Shown here: piece by piece, positions 9,610 through 19,569 of the stretch
Position numbering within the stretch: the first letter of the stretch is position 1
Layout of the letters: each line of letters begins with the position of its first letter
From: Verrucomicrobiales bacterium
GTDB taxonomy: Bacteria > Verrucomicrobiota > Verrucomicrobiia > Verrucomicrobiales > DEV007
Direction of reading: 5' to 3'
NCBI GenBank assembly: GCA_029210205.1
Contig: JARGOD010000012.1
Location: 26,088 to 71,718 of the forward strand
DNA: 45,631 nt
Notes under the pieces: generated by a model
Seen by the model: the letters and a program-made list of their open reading frames with translations, nothing else
Databases searched by the model: none
Told to the model about the DNA's origin: nothing
Position numbers and translations under genes: made by a program

Positions 9610-10589
9610 CGACGCTTTGATTCAAAGAAATCCCAGGTCACTTCGATTCCATTGATGTCTCCGCACACTTTTCCGATGATTCGTTCCGGGAGGTATTGAG
9701 TGCCGCCGGGAATAGTGTGTCCGCCACCCTCAATTTTGTAGAGTTCCACGGCAAGGGTATCATCGTCGTTCGACCATCGTGAATGATGTATCTCGCAGCC
9801 ATCGTCTGGGTCTTTGTCAGGTAGAATGGAAATGACAGCTTCGGGCTGGAGATTGTTGTGCTTGGTCCACAATTCCATTGCGAGCTCGGTGTGAATCGCT
9901 GTTCCCTGACCAAAGTCGAATGACTCACTATCGATCAGCCGCGGTGCCATGTTGGGCGTCAATTTTCCGCCCTCGTATGGCATAAAGGGATCCTCCGTTC
10001 CATTCATGAATAAGACAGACAAGGGAGCCGTTGGCTCAAATTTCAGGGGTCCTTCCAGGTAGGTGTCAGGCAAGGAGGCGATTTGAATGGCGACAGCAGC
10101 GAAGCGTTCCGTCTGTTCTACCGCGAGGCGTTGAGTCATGAAGCCGCCGTTGGAAATCCCAACGACATACACTCTCGTTGGATCGACCGGCTCTTTCTCG
10201 ATGAGCTCGTCGAGCAGCTGCAATAAAAAATCGACATCATTTGTCACCGCATTTTGAGCAGTATGCTTTCGTACATTTCGACCATCGTTCCAATGACCAT
10301 TGAGGCCTTCGGGATAGACCACGATAAAGCCTCGCCTGTCAGCTAATTCAGACCACCCTGCTTTCGACATCGTCGCTGCGTCGCTCCCGCCTCCGTGAAG
10401 ACATATAACGATGGGAACTTTCGTTTTGGAATCTTTCACCGCCTTCGGTAGGTGAATTCGGTAGTTCCGGACGGCGCCACTGTGGTCGAAGCTCTTCTTG
10501 AGTCCGGTCGGGCTAGCAGTCTGCGCAGAACCCTCGGGGAGAAGACAGATCAGTAGAATCAAGACTATGGCTAAAGAGTAACGCATCAT
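9606..10589 (-). CDS. Secreted alpha/beta hydrolase, PHB depolymerase / feruloyl-esterase-like (LpqC type)
   Basis: 327 aa from the ATG at 10589. A start at 10616 is possible, but the hydrophobic signal (MMRYSLAIVLILLICLLPEG) begins at 10589. Counting from 10589, the fold signatures are the oxyanion segment HGGG (65-68), the nucleophile elbow GISNG with Ser146, Asp200 in NGTEDP and His291 in GGGHTIPGG, giving a complete Ser-Asp-His triad. Families of this type hydrolyse polyhydroxybutyrate or feruloyl and acetyl esters on polysaccharides; the substrate cannot be told from sequence. It is the second gene of a minus-strand pair, 51 bp after the metalloprotease. Confidence 0.8.
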   Translation of the reverse strand: MMRYSLAIVLILLICLLPEGSAQTASPTGLKKSFDHSGAVRNYRIHLPKAVKDSKTKVPIVICLHGGGSDAATMSKAGWSELADRRGFIVVYPEGLNGHWNDGRNVRKHTAQNAVTNDVDFLLQLLDELIEKEPVDPTRVYVVGISNGGFMTQRLAVEQTERFAAVAIQIASLPDTYLEGPLKFEPTAPLSVLFMNGTEDPFMPYEGGKLTPNMAPRLIDSESFDFGQGTAIHTELAMELWTKHNNLQPEAVISILPDKDPDDGCEIHHSRWSNDDDTLAVELYKIEGGGHTIPGGTQYLPERIIGKVCGDINGIEVTWDFFESKRR

Positions 10590-10640
10590 CCAAGAATTAG
10601 ACGATACAACTCGCAAAGGGTTACTTCGTTCCCAAGAAAA

Positions 10641-11969
10641 TCAGTTCGCCTTTCTCGCGGTAAGCTCAAACGTTTCGACTTCACTGAGGTCCGGGGCCAT
10701 GGATGGAAAAGCGATCTTAATATTCGTCGAGCTCCCCTTTGCCACGAAAAGAAACAGTCGCCCGCTCATGGCCCCTTGATTCTTCCCGTCATGCTGAATG
10801 ATGATGCTGGAGGCTTTTTCCTCTTTCTCCAGAGCTGAGTCGGGCCACGACAAGCCATATCGTACGCCCGGCTTTGTCACGACGTCGAATTCGAGTGCTC
10901 GCTCATTGATCGCTCTAGCATTAGATTCCACTGGTGATGGCTGAGGGAAATACCAGGCGCGGTTGCCCGGCAGATTGGGGTTGTAGTTGATGATGCGGTT
11001 CTTTCCCATGGCTTTGTGATTTCCAGAGATCGCTCTCACCCCGACAAACGCCGCGGCATAACCATCTGGCCTATCGAAACGAATAATGACGTCAGAGCTA
11101 TCAGATAATCCAACCCATTTAATCTTCAGGGAATAGTCATCGGGGGTTCCCTGTAGTTCGTCGACTCCGCTCATCGCGTAGCGAATCGCAGCAACATCAT
11201 CAGCGCCTAGTCCGCGTCTTATCTGGGCTGGGACAAGACTTCCTCCACCGACGATCATCGCCTCGGTGTTGGGAAGTGAAAAAAGGTCGGCCGCAACCTC
11301 GCGGGAGGCGACGTTCGGCGATGTGCTTCCCGATGGGAGATCCTCTAAATTTCTCGAGTAGGTTGTCGAGTCGATGACGTCGTCTTCCGGCAAGCTGAAG
11401 GGATTGTTATCCGATTTCTTGAAGTAGACGGTATTGATGTCATCGCCCCGATCATCATCGGATGAGCCACGAATACCGTCGGGACCTTCGTCGATGTCGA
11501 ATTTGCCGTTTGGGCCAGGCTCTGCCATCGAGAATTTGCCGCGACCTCTTGAGGCATTCACTTCGTTCGCCATCAGAGTCGGATGGGCAATCCCAAGGGT
11601 ATGACCAAACTCGTGAATGAGAGTTCCGAAGAAGTCAGTGCCTCCAATCTTTGGAATTTCGATCGAGGGTCCGAGGTTCTCTTCCCAGACGAGAAGCGAA
11701 TCCCAGATTGCCGCGACGTGTTCAGCGGAGAAAGCGATCTCGTCCTCCAGATCTGCGAAATCAGGGTGGAGTCCCAACGTGACGACGAGTTCTCCTCCAC
11801 GACCTTCGTAGCCGGCTGGATGGACGATTATTTCAGCATCGCTCTTTGCTGTGACATAGGTGAAGGCGACTACTTGTCCCGTAAAGAGTGCGATCAGTGT
11901 CGCCGCTGTCATGAAGAGGAGAAATCTTGGATCTCGAGGTAACATTCTTTGATTAGAACTGAGAGCCAT
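10641..11969 (-). CDS. Matrixin-type zinc metalloprotease, exported or membrane-anchored
   Basis: 442 aa. One hydrophobic segment (FLLFMTAATLIALFTGQVVAF, residues 17-37) would serve as signal or anchor. The zinc motif HEFGHTLGIAH covers residues 119-129 and fits HExxHxxGxxH with ligands His119, His123 and His129 and catalytic Glu120. Downstream are Asp/Gly-rich segments (PDGIRGSSDDDRGDD) that may bind calcium, then a C-terminal beta-rich region of about 150 residues of unknown type. An alternative ATG at 11945 would only shorten the leader. It diverges from the AraC gene across a 60-bp region and is followed by the esterase gene. Confidence 0.8.
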   Translation of the reverse strand: MALSSNQRMLPRDPRFLLFMTAATLIALFTGQVVAFTYVTAKSDAEIIVHPAGYEGRGGELVVTLGLHPDFADLEDEIAFSAEHVAAIWDSLLVWEENLGPSIEIPKIGGTDFFGTLIHEFGHTLGIAHPTLMANEVNASRGRGKFSMAEPGPNGKFDIDEGPDGIRGSSDDDRGDDINTVYFKKSDNNPFSLPEDDVIDSTTYSRNLEDLPSGSTSPNVASREVAADLFSLPNTEAMIVGGGSLVPAQIRRGLGADDVAAIRYAMSGVDELQGTPDDYSLKIKWVGLSDSSDVIIRFDRPDGYAAAFVGVRAISGNHKAMGKNRIINYNPNLPGNRAWYFPQPSPVESNARAINERALEFDVVTKPGVRYGLSWPDSALEKEEKASSIIIQHDGKNQGAMSGRLFLFVAKGSSTNIKIAFPSMAPDLSEVETFELTARKAN

Positions 11970-12006
11970 ACAGCTGGAAAGGAGTTTCCACTTCGTTTTT
12001 GCGAAG

Positions 12007-12016
12007 AGTGGTAAAT
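12007..12016. promoter_or_regulatory. Candidate operator half-site in the matrixin/araC divergent region
   Basis: The 10-mer ATTTACCACT (read on the minus strand) lies 14 bp before the AraC start and recurs in the opposite orientation at 13349-13358, between the AraC gene and the sulfatase. The 60-bp divergent region also holds two short dyads, TGGAAA/TTTCCA at 11975-11990 and CTTCG/CGAAG at 11991-12006. Binding by the adjacent AraC protein is inference. Confidence 0.25.
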
Positions 12017-12029
12017 AATAACCATCTTC

Positions 12030-13325
12030 ATGAATTCAAGTTTCATCCAGACGGGCACGTCCACGACCCGGCAGAGTGGCTCTCAACCGCGAAGGATGAG
12101 CAGCTTGGTGCTTTACCGCATTGCCAAGGGACGCACCCGCTGGTCAATCGAGGGTGATTCTTATCTGCTTCGCGAAGGAGATATTCTGATCCTTCTGCCG
12201 GGTCAGATATTTGGCGGTGTCGAATCCTCTGAGTCAGCCCTTCTGGAACTCGAGTGGATCGAGGTTCGTCTTTGCGAAGGCTCGAAGCGACTCACTGGCA
12301 GCGCCCTGGCGCGCGCGCTTAAGTGTGATTCCGGGGACGCCCGCCTCCTCGTTCAACGGATCCTTGCTTTCGATCCTCCGATCCTTCGGCCAAAAGAACT
12401 TCTGTCTCGATCTTTTCAGCAGCTTGCGACCGATGGCAATGCCGCCTCAGATATTTTCCTTCGCACTTCAATGTTACAGATCCTTGTCGGATTGAGCGCT
12501 GAGGATCTTTCTGAGCCGAGCTCCGACATGGCTGTTCGCACTGACGCTGAGTCCGATGTGGCGCTTTTTCTTAGTGAACTCGAAAGTCAATGCGAGGAGC
12601 TATGGACACTCGAATCCATGGCTGCGGGCGCTGGCCTGAAGCGCTCTCGTTTCGGATTTTTTTGCCGGAAACTAACGGGTGAAAGCCCGGCCGTTTATCT
12701 GAATCGTTTGCGCATCCGGAAGAGTCGAAAGCTTCTAGCAGAAACAGATCTCAGCGTGACCGACATTGCCTTTGAATGCGGATTCTCTTCCAGCCAATAT
12801 TTCGCCAAAACCTTCCGGCGCTTTCAGGGACACGAACCAACTCACTACCGACGACTTGCGCAGGAAGTGAGTCGTGTGCGCGGCGTCAAATACTTGAAGG
12901 GAAACTCTGCGAAGAATGCCGCTTTTGCGAAGGTCGAAGTGGGAGCAGGTGACTTTGAGATCACGGGAGAAATCATGCTGGATCGCCTCGGCGATACGGC
13001 AGCTTCTCTCGAGTTCGGGGCAGACCGGTTTGGGTTCGATGGAAGAGAAGGCCGCTTCTTCGTTGAAGGAGGAACGTTTGGAGAAGCTACTTTTTTTGAT
13101 CGCTCGGCGGACCTGATTCGTGAAGGTGAGTATTTCCCTTTCGCGCTTCGGCGTCGGGGCAAGTCGCTGTCCATGGAAGTAAATGGCCGCCAAATTTTCT
13201 CAGTGGCCGACGAATCCGGCCGAGCTGTTGGGAAAGTAGGTCTGAGACCTCTTCGAAATGGTATTCGGGTCCAGCGCTTCGAGATCGACGGTTCCAATGC
13301 AGGTCTTCGAATCCTGGGGTCGTGA
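12030..13325 (+). CDS. AraC-family transcriptional regulator with a C-terminal DUF1080-like beta-sandwich
   Basis: 431 aa. The N-terminal part (to about residue 70; LLREGDILILLPGQIFGG) resembles the cupin-type AraC sensor. Two helix-turn-helix units span about residues 185-270, with the second carrying the standard signature (DLSVTDIAFECGFSSSQYFA, then KTFRRFQGHEPTHYRR). About 130 extra residues follow. Their pattern (FPFALRRRGKSLSMEVNGRQ near 375, then VGKVGLRPLRNGIRVQRFEI) matches the end of secreted DUF1080/LamG-like domains, including the one at 44934-45590. No signal peptide is seen, so this carbohydrate-binding-like fold would be cytoplasmic. The position just upstream of the sulfatase/oxidoreductase genes, on the same strand, suggests it controls them. 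Confidence 0.85.
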   Translation: MNSSFIQTGTSTTRQSGSQPRRMSSLVLYRIAKGRTRWSIEGDSYLLREGDILILLPGQIFGGVESSESALLELEWIEVRLCEGSKRLTGSALARALKCDSGDARLLVQRILAFDPPILRPKELLSRSFQQLATDGNAASDIFLRTSMLQILVGLSAEDLSEPSSDMAVRTDAESDVALFLSELESQCEELWTLESMAAGAGLKRSRFGFFCRKLTGESPAVYLNRLRIRKSRKLLAETDLSVTDIAFECGFSSSQYFAKTFRRFQGHEPTHYRRLAQEVSRVRGVKYLKGNSAKNAAFAKVEVGAGDFEITGEIMLDRLGDTAASLEFGADRFGFDGREGRFFVEGGTFGEATFFDRSADLIREGEYFPFALRRRGKSLSMEVNGRQIFSVADESGRAVGKVGLRPLRNGIRVQRFEIDGSNAGLRILGS

Positions 13326-13348
13326 TCCGGATTTTCGATCTGTGAACG

Positions 13349-13358
13349 ATTTACCACT
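13349..13358 (+). promoter_or_regulatory. Candidate operator half-site upstream of the sulfatase cluster
   Basis: ATTTACCACT, identical in reverse orientation to 12007-12016 in the AraC leader. It lies 24 bp after the AraC stop and 48 bp before the sulfatase ATG. Two identical 10-mers in the two short intergenic regions flanking a regulator gene fit autoregulation plus control of the downstream genes, but a chance match is not excluded. Confidence 0.25.
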
Positions 13359-13405
13359 GGCAGGCATTGATTGATGTTTCCTCCCGGTCAGGACACTCTC
13401 TCCAC

Positions 13406-14809
13406 ATGCTCCCCCGCCAACTGGCAATCCTCATTGTACACAGCGCCTTTGCCCTGATGGTTTCTGGTGAAGAGAGACTGAATGTCGTTCTCTTCGTCGT
13501 CGATGATCTCGGCTGGAAGGACCTCGGGTGTCAGGGCAGCGATTACTACGACACGCCCCACATCGATCGCCTCGCTGAGTCCGGCGTCCGCTTCACCCGG
13601 GCCTATGCGGCGGCGGCGATCTGTTCACCCACCCGCGCCAGTATCCTCACCGGCAAATACCCGGCTCGCCTTCTCATGACGCAATGGCTTCCGGCGGGAC
13701 GGTGGGATCCTGCTGAGCACCGCAAGCAGGAAGGTCGCTTCCTCAGGGGATTGCCGCTGGAGGAGTGGACGATGGCTGAAGCCCTGCGGGATAGCGGCTA
13801 TCGGACGATTCACGTTGGGAAGTGGCACCTCGGAGGTCCGCCGTTCTCGCTGCCAGAGCAACACGGTTTTGACGTCAATGTCGCGGGGCAGGAGCATGGA
13901 GCTCCGGGCAGCTACTTCTTTCCTTATAAGGGCATGTGGACCATCCCCACGACCGAGAGCAAAGTCGTGAAACAAACCCTGCCCGACGGAGAACCTGGAG
14001 AGTATTTGACCGACCGCCTTACTGAAGAGGCCATTCAGTATCTGGATGAAGAACCGTTCTTTCTCTATTTTCCCTACTACGCAGTGCACACCCCTCTGCA
14101 GGCTAAGGAAGAAAAGATTGAACGCTACGAGGCGATTCCGGAAGCCAAGCAACAGGGAAAGCCTGCCTACGCCGCGATGGTCGAGAGTGTCGATGACAGC
14201 GTCGGGCGAATCTTGAATCACCTCACCGAAACAGGAAAGCTGGAGAACACGCTCATCATTCTCACTTCGGACAATGGTGGCTTCGCTGGAGCAACGAGCA
14301 ATGCGCCTCTGCGCGCTAACAAAGGATCCCACTATGAAGGAGGGATCCGCATTCCTCTGATTGTCAGTGGACCCGGCATTCAACCAGATCAGACATGCGA
14401 TCTACCGGTGATCACCAACGATCTCTATCAAACGATTCTCTCACAGGCCGACGTTGAAGCTCCGACTTGGCAGGAATCCGATGGCATGGATCTTTCTCCA
14501 ATATTGGACGGCAGTGGAACTCTTCCAGACCGCCCGCTTTTCTGGCACTACCCGCATTACAACCGCCATCCTCAAAGTGCTCCCGTGTCGATTGTGCTGC
14601 AATCCGATTGGAAACTGATCGAGTTCCTTGATGAAGAACGCCTCGAACTTTATCATCTCGCGGAGGATCCCGGAGAAAGTATCAACCTCGTCGATTCCGA
14701 AACCGAGCGACATCTCACGATGAAATCAATGCTGGATCGATGGCGTCTCTCGGTTGGTGCTGAACCTATGCGCCCAAATCCTCAATTCAATCCTGACAAA
14801 ACCCCATGA
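13406..14809 (+). CDS. Secreted formylglycine-dependent sulfatase (family S1, arylsulfatase-like)
   Basis: 467 aa from the ATG at 13406; a TTG at 13367 would add 13 residues ahead of the signal peptide. After the signal, the metal-binding VVDDLGW (residues 31-37) and the maturation motif CSPTRAS (Cys73 to Ser79) are intact, so Cys73 would become formylglycine. Further family blocks are HVGKWHLGG, HTPLQAKEE and SDNGGFAGA. It would remove sulfate esters from sugars in the periplasm or outside. The start of the next gene overlaps the stop by ATGA, so sulfatase and FAD oxidoreductase are translationally coupled. No sulfatase-maturing enzyme is in the window. Confidence 0.9.
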   Translation: MLPRQLAILIVHSAFALMVSGEERLNVVLFVVDDLGWKDLGCQGSDYYDTPHIDRLAESGVRFTRAYAAAAICSPTRASILTGKYPARLLMTQWLPAGRWDPAEHRKQEGRFLRGLPLEEWTMAEALRDSGYRTIHVGKWHLGGPPFSLPEQHGFDVNVAGQEHGAPGSYFFPYKGMWTIPTTESKVVKQTLPDGEPGEYLTDRLTEEAIQYLDEEPFFLYFPYYAVHTPLQAKEEKIERYEAIPEAKQQGKPAYAAMVESVDDSVGRILNHLTETGKLENTLIILTSDNGGFAGATSNAPLRANKGSHYEGGIRIPLIVSGPGIQPDQTCDLPVITNDLYQTILSQADVEAPTWQESDGMDLSPILDGSGTLPDRPLFWHYPHYNRHPQSAPVSIVLQSDWKLIEFLDEERLELYHLAEDPGESINLVDSETERHLTMKSMLDRWRLSVGAEPMRPNPQFNPDKTP

Positions 14810-16941
14810 AGGGTCTTTCCCTCACTGTTTTGATCGGGTCTCTGGCGATGTTGACCCTCCGTACTGGTTCGGTGGGTGCCGAAACCGAAACGGTAGACCT
14901 TTGCGTCTACGGGGGCACCAGCGGAGGAGTCATCGCGGCGGTGCAGGGTGCACGCATGGGGAAACGCGTAATCATCGTCCATCCCGGGCTTCACCTCGGA
15001 GGGATGACATCAGGTGGTCTCAGTGCCGTTGACATTGGTGAGCCGCGCAGCGTCGGCGGCCTGACTCGTGAGTATTTCACCCGACTCGTGGGCCGCTACG
15101 GAAAGCGGTTGATGTGGGAGGACGGCTTCCACAAAGAGGGCAAAGGAGGTCCGGCTACCGGTGGCGCCTACTCGATCGAGCCTCATGTCGCAGAAGAGGT
15201 TTTCGATGAAATGGCCCGCGAAGCCGGGATCATCATTTGGAAAGAGGCCAGACTTGTTTCTGTAGAGAAAAGTGGAGCTGAGATCAGGTCATTGCGCTGT
15301 GACGACGGTCGTGTCGTTGGAGCAAAACAGTTCATCGATGCCACCTACGAAGGCGATCTTATGGCTGCGGCCGGAGTCAGCTACACCCTGATGCGCGAAG
15401 GGAACGACCAATATGGCGAAACCTACAACGGGATTCATTACAATGAGAAGTTTCTACCGCAGAAATCCCTTGCTCAGCCGGGAGAGAACGGGCGCCTTCC
15501 GAGTGGATATGGGGTTTGGGATCGCGATTTCCCGCTGGATCCCTATGTGGTGAAAGGCGATCCCTCAAGCGGATTGCTTCCCCTCATCAATGAAGGTCCA
15601 ACAGGTGTCCCGGGAGAGTCAGCTCCAGGTGTGCAGGCGTATTGCTATCGCCTCTGCCTGACGACGGATGAGTCTAACATGATTCCTATTCATCCGCCCG
15701 AAAACTACGATCCGGCCCGCTACGAAATCGTTGCGCGCTTCATCGAAGCCTGCATCAAAAACGGAGATGAGATGGATCTTCGCTGGTTTTCCAAGCACGA
15801 TGCACTTCCGAACTCAAAATGGGATTTCAATACCGCAACCTTCGGGGGCAACCTTCCCGGCTTGAGCTGGGAATGGCCTGAGGCCTCTTACGCGGAACGC
15901 GAGCGGCTTGCGGGCGAACTGGAAAATTACCACCGGGGCCTTTTCCACTTTCTCCGGACTGATCCCCGGGTTCCAGAGCAGGTCAAAATGGACCTCGCGC
16001 GCTTTGGTCTGCCCCGGGACGAATTTCAGGAAACCGGTGGATGGCCACATCAGGTCTATGTGAGGGAGGGTAGGCGCATGGTGAGTGATGTGGTCATGAC
16101 TGAGCATCATACCTTTGGGCGGGAATTCGTAGTTCACCCGGTGAGCCTTGGCAGCTATGGCACCGACGCCCACGAGATTCGCCGAATCGTTAAAGATGGG
16201 GTGGTGATCCGGGAGGGAAAAATCGCGACCGGCCGGGGAGGGTTCGGCCCCTATCAGATCGGATACGGGGCCATAGTTCCGAGGAAATCTGAATGTACAA
16301 ACCTGTTGGTTTCATTCGCTTTGTCAGCCAGCCATTCCGCCTTCGCCAGTATTCGCATGGAGCCTCCCTTCATGATCACAAGTCAGTCGGCAGCGACCGC
16401 TGCCTGTCTGGCAATCGACGCGGACTTCGCCATTCAGGACGTGGATCAGGAGAACCTGCGCACCCGGCTTCTCGACGATGGACAGATCCTCGACTGGATT
16501 GGGAGAGGCTCGCGACCAGCGTTGAAGGGTATTATACTGGATGATAAAGATGCCGCCTTCTCTGGAGAGTGGACACAAAGCAACGCAGAGGAGCCCGTCA
16601 TCGGATCATCATACAGACACGATGGAAATCGTCGGGACCCGATCCAGACCGCCGTCTTCGAAACGACGGTTCCAGAGGCCGGACTCTACGCGGTTAGCCT
16701 GCTCTATTCCCCGCATGAAAATCGTTCCAGTCGGGTAAAATTTAGGGTTCACTTGCCCACCGGCGGGCCCACTATCACAATCAACCAGCGTGAGCCACTT
16801 CTCGCCGAAGGGGTTCCTCGCGCGGTCTGCAAAGTTTCGCTTTCCCCGACCTCTCCAGCCCGATTCGTCGTGTCCAACGAAGGAAGCGATGGAATCGTCA
16901 CCGTCGACGGCCTGCAACTCATCCGGATCAAAGACAATTAA
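14806..16941 (+). CDS. Exported FAD-dependent oxidoreductase with C-terminal golvesin/xanthan-lyase-like beta domain
   Basis: 711 aa. Signal peptide at residues 1-25, then a Rossmann FAD site of the PF12831 type ([20 protein letters not shown], residues 30-49, with [14 protein letters not shown] shortly after). The last 130 residues (from about 580) form a beta-rich domain like those at the end of golvesins and xanthan lyases, with [20 protein letters not shown] and [11 protein letters not shown] near its end, probably for carbohydrate binding. The substrate is unknown; extracytoplasmic oxidation of a sugar hydroxyl fits the gene company. It overlaps the preceding sulfatase (ATGA) and is followed 25 bp later by the BNR protein. 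Confidence 0.8.
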   Translation: MKGLSLTVLIGSLAMLTLRTGSVGAETETVDLCVYGGTSGGVIAAVQGARMGKRVIIVHPGLHLGGMTSGGLSAVDIGEPRSVGGLTREYFTRLVGRYGKRLMWEDGFHKEGKGGPATGGAYSIEPHVAEEVFDEMAREAGIIIWKEARLVSVEKSGAEIRSLRCDDGRVVGAKQFIDATYEGDLMAAAGVSYTLMREGNDQYGETYNGIHYNEKFLPQKSLAQPGENGRLPSGYGVWDRDFPLDPYVVKGDPSSGLLPLINEGPTGVPGESAPGVQAYCYRLCLTTDESNMIPIHPPENYDPARYEIVARFIEACIKNGDEMDLRWFSKHDALPNSKWDFNTATFGGNLPGLSWEWPEASYAERERLAGELENYHRGLFHFLRTDPRVPEQVKMDLARFGLPRDEFQETGGWPHQVYVREGRRMVSDVVMTEHHTFGREFVVHPVSLGSYGTDAHEIRRIVKDGVVIREGKIATGRGGFGPYQIGYGAIVPRKSECTNLLVSFALSASHSAFASIRMEPPFMITSQSAATAACLAIDADFAIQDVDQENLRTRLLDDGQILDWIGRGSRPALKGIILDDKDAAFSGEWTQSNAEEPVIGSSYRHDGNRRDPIQTAVFETTVPEAGLYAVSLLYSPHENRSSRVKFRVHLPTGGPTITINQREPLLAEGVPRAVCKVSLSPTSPARFVVSNEGSDGIVTVDGLQLIRIKDN

Positions 16942-16966
16942 ACTCACCATCTCTGATCATTCCAAA

Positions 16967-18106
16967 ATGAAAACCACCCTGATTCTTCAAGTCATTACCA
17001 GTCTTGTGCTCCTAACCCACGCTTTCAGTGAGGATGGGCCTGACCTGCCCTTCGTCGACCTGTCCGGCGACACCAAGCGCCACACCATTATCGCCGCCGG
17101 GACGGAGGACGTGTATCAGGGGCACCCGACGACACTGCTGATGCCTGACGAAAAAACCATTTTCACGGTCTGGTGCATCGACCACGGAGGCTCCGCCGGA
17201 CCGATGGCGCGCAGTGACGACGGGGGTCTCAACTGGACGCGGCTCGACGATACCCTGCCTCCCGGTTACTCCACTCACCAGAACTGCCCGAGCATTTATC
17301 GTCTCGTCGATCCTGAAGGGCAGGCCCGGCTCTGGGTTTGGTCGGCGGCGCTGGGAACACGCCAGGGGCCCGGGATGCCGAGTATCATGAGTGAAGATGA
17401 GGGCAAAACCTGGACGGAGATGCCGCCTCTCGGCCTCCCCTGCGTCATGACGTTCAGCAGCATCGTGAAACTCAAGGACGGGCGCTATCTTGGTCTCTAT
17501 CACAAAGGGCCCGAAGGAAAGGACAAATCACCTCTCGAAGTCTATCAAATGATCACCGCCGATGGCGGCCTGACCTGGTCGGAGCCAAGAATGGTTGCGG
17601 CCGTTGAAGGCAAAGACCCCTGTGAGCCCTTTGTCTTTCGTTCGCCTGACGGCAACGAGCTCTGTTGTCTTCTGCGGGAAAACAAGCGCACCGGACGGAG
17701 TCTCGTCATGTTTTCATCTGACGAAGGCAAAACCTGGAGCACGCCGGTCGACACGCCCTGGGGACTGAGCGGTGATCGTCACATCGGAGTTCAGCTCGAA
17801 GACGGACGTTGGGTTTTCGCGTTTCGTGATCAGGCCCCTGACAGTCCGACGAAACACCACTTCGTCGCCTGGGTCGGAAGCTACGACGACATCAAGAACG
17901 GAACGCCGGGCGAATATCGGATCAAGTTGCTCCACAGCCATGCCAAGCGGGTCGGCGACTGTGGCTACCCCGGTGTCGAACTGCTGCCGGACGGCACCCT
18001 TGTTATCACGACTTATATCAAATACGAGGAAGGTCCCGAAAAGCACTCTGTCGTAACGACTCGTTTTAAAATCGATGAAACCGATGCGCTACTCAAAAGT
18101 CTGTAG
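16967..18106 (+). CDS. Secreted BNR/Asp-box six-bladed-propeller protein, sialidase-like
   Basis: 379 aa from the ATG at 16967, where the signal peptide ([19 protein letters not shown]) begins. Four Asp boxes fit SxDxGxxW: residues 83-90 (SDDGGLNW), 142-149 (SEDEGKTW), 197-204 (TADGGLTW) and 250-257 (SSDEGKTW). This gives a sialidase-type propeller. A clear FRIP/RIP arginine motif near the N-terminus, usual in GH33, was not found, so sialidase activity is uncertain and another glycan-binding or hydrolase role is possible. It lies in the sulfatase/oxidoreductase run, and its end overlaps the following sulfatase gene. Confidence 0.75.
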   Translation: MKTTLILQVITSLVLLTHAFSEDGPDLPFVDLSGDTKRHTIIAAGTEDVYQGHPTTLLMPDEKTIFTVWCIDHGGSAGPMARSDDGGLNWTRLDDTLPPGYSTHQNCPSIYRLVDPEGQARLWVWSAALGTRQGPGMPSIMSEDEGKTWTEMPPLGLPCVMTFSSIVKLKDGRYLGLYHKGPEGKDKSPLEVYQMITADGGLTWSEPRMVAAVEGKDPCEPFVFRSPDGNELCCLLRENKRTGRSLVMFSSDEGKTWSTPVDTPWGLSGDRHIGVQLEDGRWVFAFRDQAPDSPTKHHFVAWVGSYDDIKNGTPGEYRIKLLHSHAKRVGDCGYPGVELLPDGTLVITTYIKYEEGPEKHSVVTTRFKIDETDALLKSL

Positions 18107-19523
18107 CCGTGAGCGTGCTGTCGGGCGGCCCCCGCGTGCTCTTACTGGTTTTCTGGCTGTCTTTGTTGTTGCCTTGTCAGGCTTTTCGGCGGCCGTTGAG
18201 CGACCCGATGTTCTCTTCATCGCGGTCGATGATATGAATGACTGGATCAGTTTGCTTGATCCGGATTCACCGATCAAGACGCCCAATCTCGAACGCCTCG
18301 CCGCTCGCGGCATGTCGTTCACCCGGGCCTATTGCGTTTCACCAGCCTGCAATCCTTCGCGGGTTGCCACCATCACCGGACTTCGCCCCTCGACGAGCGG
18401 CGTCTATGGAAATAAAAGTGATTGGCGTCGCGCGCTCCCTGACAGGCTCACTCTTTTTCAGCAGTTCCGTGAAGTAGGCTACTTCGTCGCCGGAGCGGGG
18501 AAGATCTTTCACCATCACCTCGACGGAGCCTTTCATGATGACGCCTCGTTCGAGAGCTTTGAGCCGATGCGGGAGCAACTCTATCCAGAGACAAAGTTGA
18601 ATGGAGCACCCGAGTATGGCTCGCCCAATACCGACTGGGGAGTCTGGCCGCCGCATGAAAAAGACAGCATCGATTTTGGCACTGTCGAAGCGGCGAAGCG
18701 CATCCTGCGCGAAGCCCCGGATGACCGACCTCTTTTTCTCGCCTGCGGAATTTTCAAACCCCATTCTCCGTTCTTCGCCCCGCAAGAATGGCATGAAGAA
18801 ACTCCGTTGCCGCTGCGGAAAGAGGATGACTGGGACGATCTCCCAACCGGCGCTGAGACTCTCCTCGAGCGGCCGGCCTGGTTTTGGAAGGGGATGATGG
18901 AGCTTGAGGAAAAAACTCCCGGTTCCTATCAGCGTTTTATCAACAGCTATGCGGCCGCCTGCCGATATGCGGATGCGAAGATCGGCGAAGTAATCGACGC
19001 GCTCGACAACAACCCTCGCGCTTCCGACACGATTATCGTTCTCTGGTCCGACCACGGATTTCATCTCGGCGAGAAAAATCATATCGAGAAGTTTACCCTT
19101 TGGGAGAAAGCCAATCGCGTTCCCTTCATCGTCGTTGCTCCAGGGGTGACCGAACCCGGTACGACCTGTGATCGCCCTGTTGATTTATCCGTTCTTTATC
19201 CCACGCTCCTCGATCTTGCTGGACTCCCTGCGGATGACCGCGGCGACGGAGTGAGTATTGTTCCGCTTCTCAAGAATCCAGCAGCGAATTGGGATCGACC
19301 GGCAATCATGACTTACCTCAAAGGGAATCATGCCGTCCGCACTGATCGTTGGCGCTACATTCAGTATGCCGATGGCACTGAAGAGCTCTACGATCACAAA
19401 GAAGATCCCCATGAATGGGAAAATCTTGCCGACGAGGCGGGGCTTTCTGATGTCGTTGCCGAACATCGGAAATGGATTCCAACCGTAGATGCCAGTGAGG
19501 TGCCTCTTCTTCGAAAGCCGTGA
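18075..19523 (+). CDS. Secreted sulfatase, iduronate-2-sulfatase-like (S1 family)
   Basis: 482 aa from the ATG at 18075; a second ATG at 18084 is equally possible. The start overlaps the BNR gene by 23-32 bp. A hydrophobic signal (residues 23-40) precedes AVDDMNDW (50-57), the variant metal site typical of iduronate-2-sulfatase-like enzymes. The maturation motif is [11 protein letters not shown] with Cys92 and Arg96. Further blocks are [20 protein letters not shown] and [11 protein letters not shown]. It would remove 2-O or similar sulfates from uronic or related sugars; the exact linkage cannot be read from sequence. It is probably co-transcribed with the upstream genes. Confidence 0.9.
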   Translation: MKPMRYSKVCSRERAVGRPPRALTGFLAVFVVALSGFSAAVERPDVLFIAVDDMNDWISLLDPDSPIKTPNLERLAARGMSFTRAYCVSPACNPSRVATITGLRPSTSGVYGNKSDWRRALPDRLTLFQQFREVGYFVAGAGKIFHHHLDGAFHDDASFESFEPMREQLYPETKLNGAPEYGSPNTDWGVWPPHEKDSIDFGTVEAAKRILREAPDDRPLFLACGIFKPHSPFFAPQEWHEETPLPLRKEDDWDDLPTGAETLLERPAWFWKGMMELEEKTPGSYQRFINSYAAACRYADAKIGEVIDALDNNPRASDTIIVLWSDHGFHLGEKNHIEKFTLWEKANRVPFIVVAPGVTEPGTTCDRPVDLSVLYPTLLDLAGLPADDRGDGVSIVPLLKNPAANWDRPAIMTYLKGNHAVRTDRWRYIQYADGTEELYDHKEDPHEWENLADEAGLSDVVAEHRKWIPTVDASEVPLLRKP

Positions 19524-19569
19524 CAGGATTGTCCCTCGATCTTATCTCACTTGGAGCTATGGTAATTGA

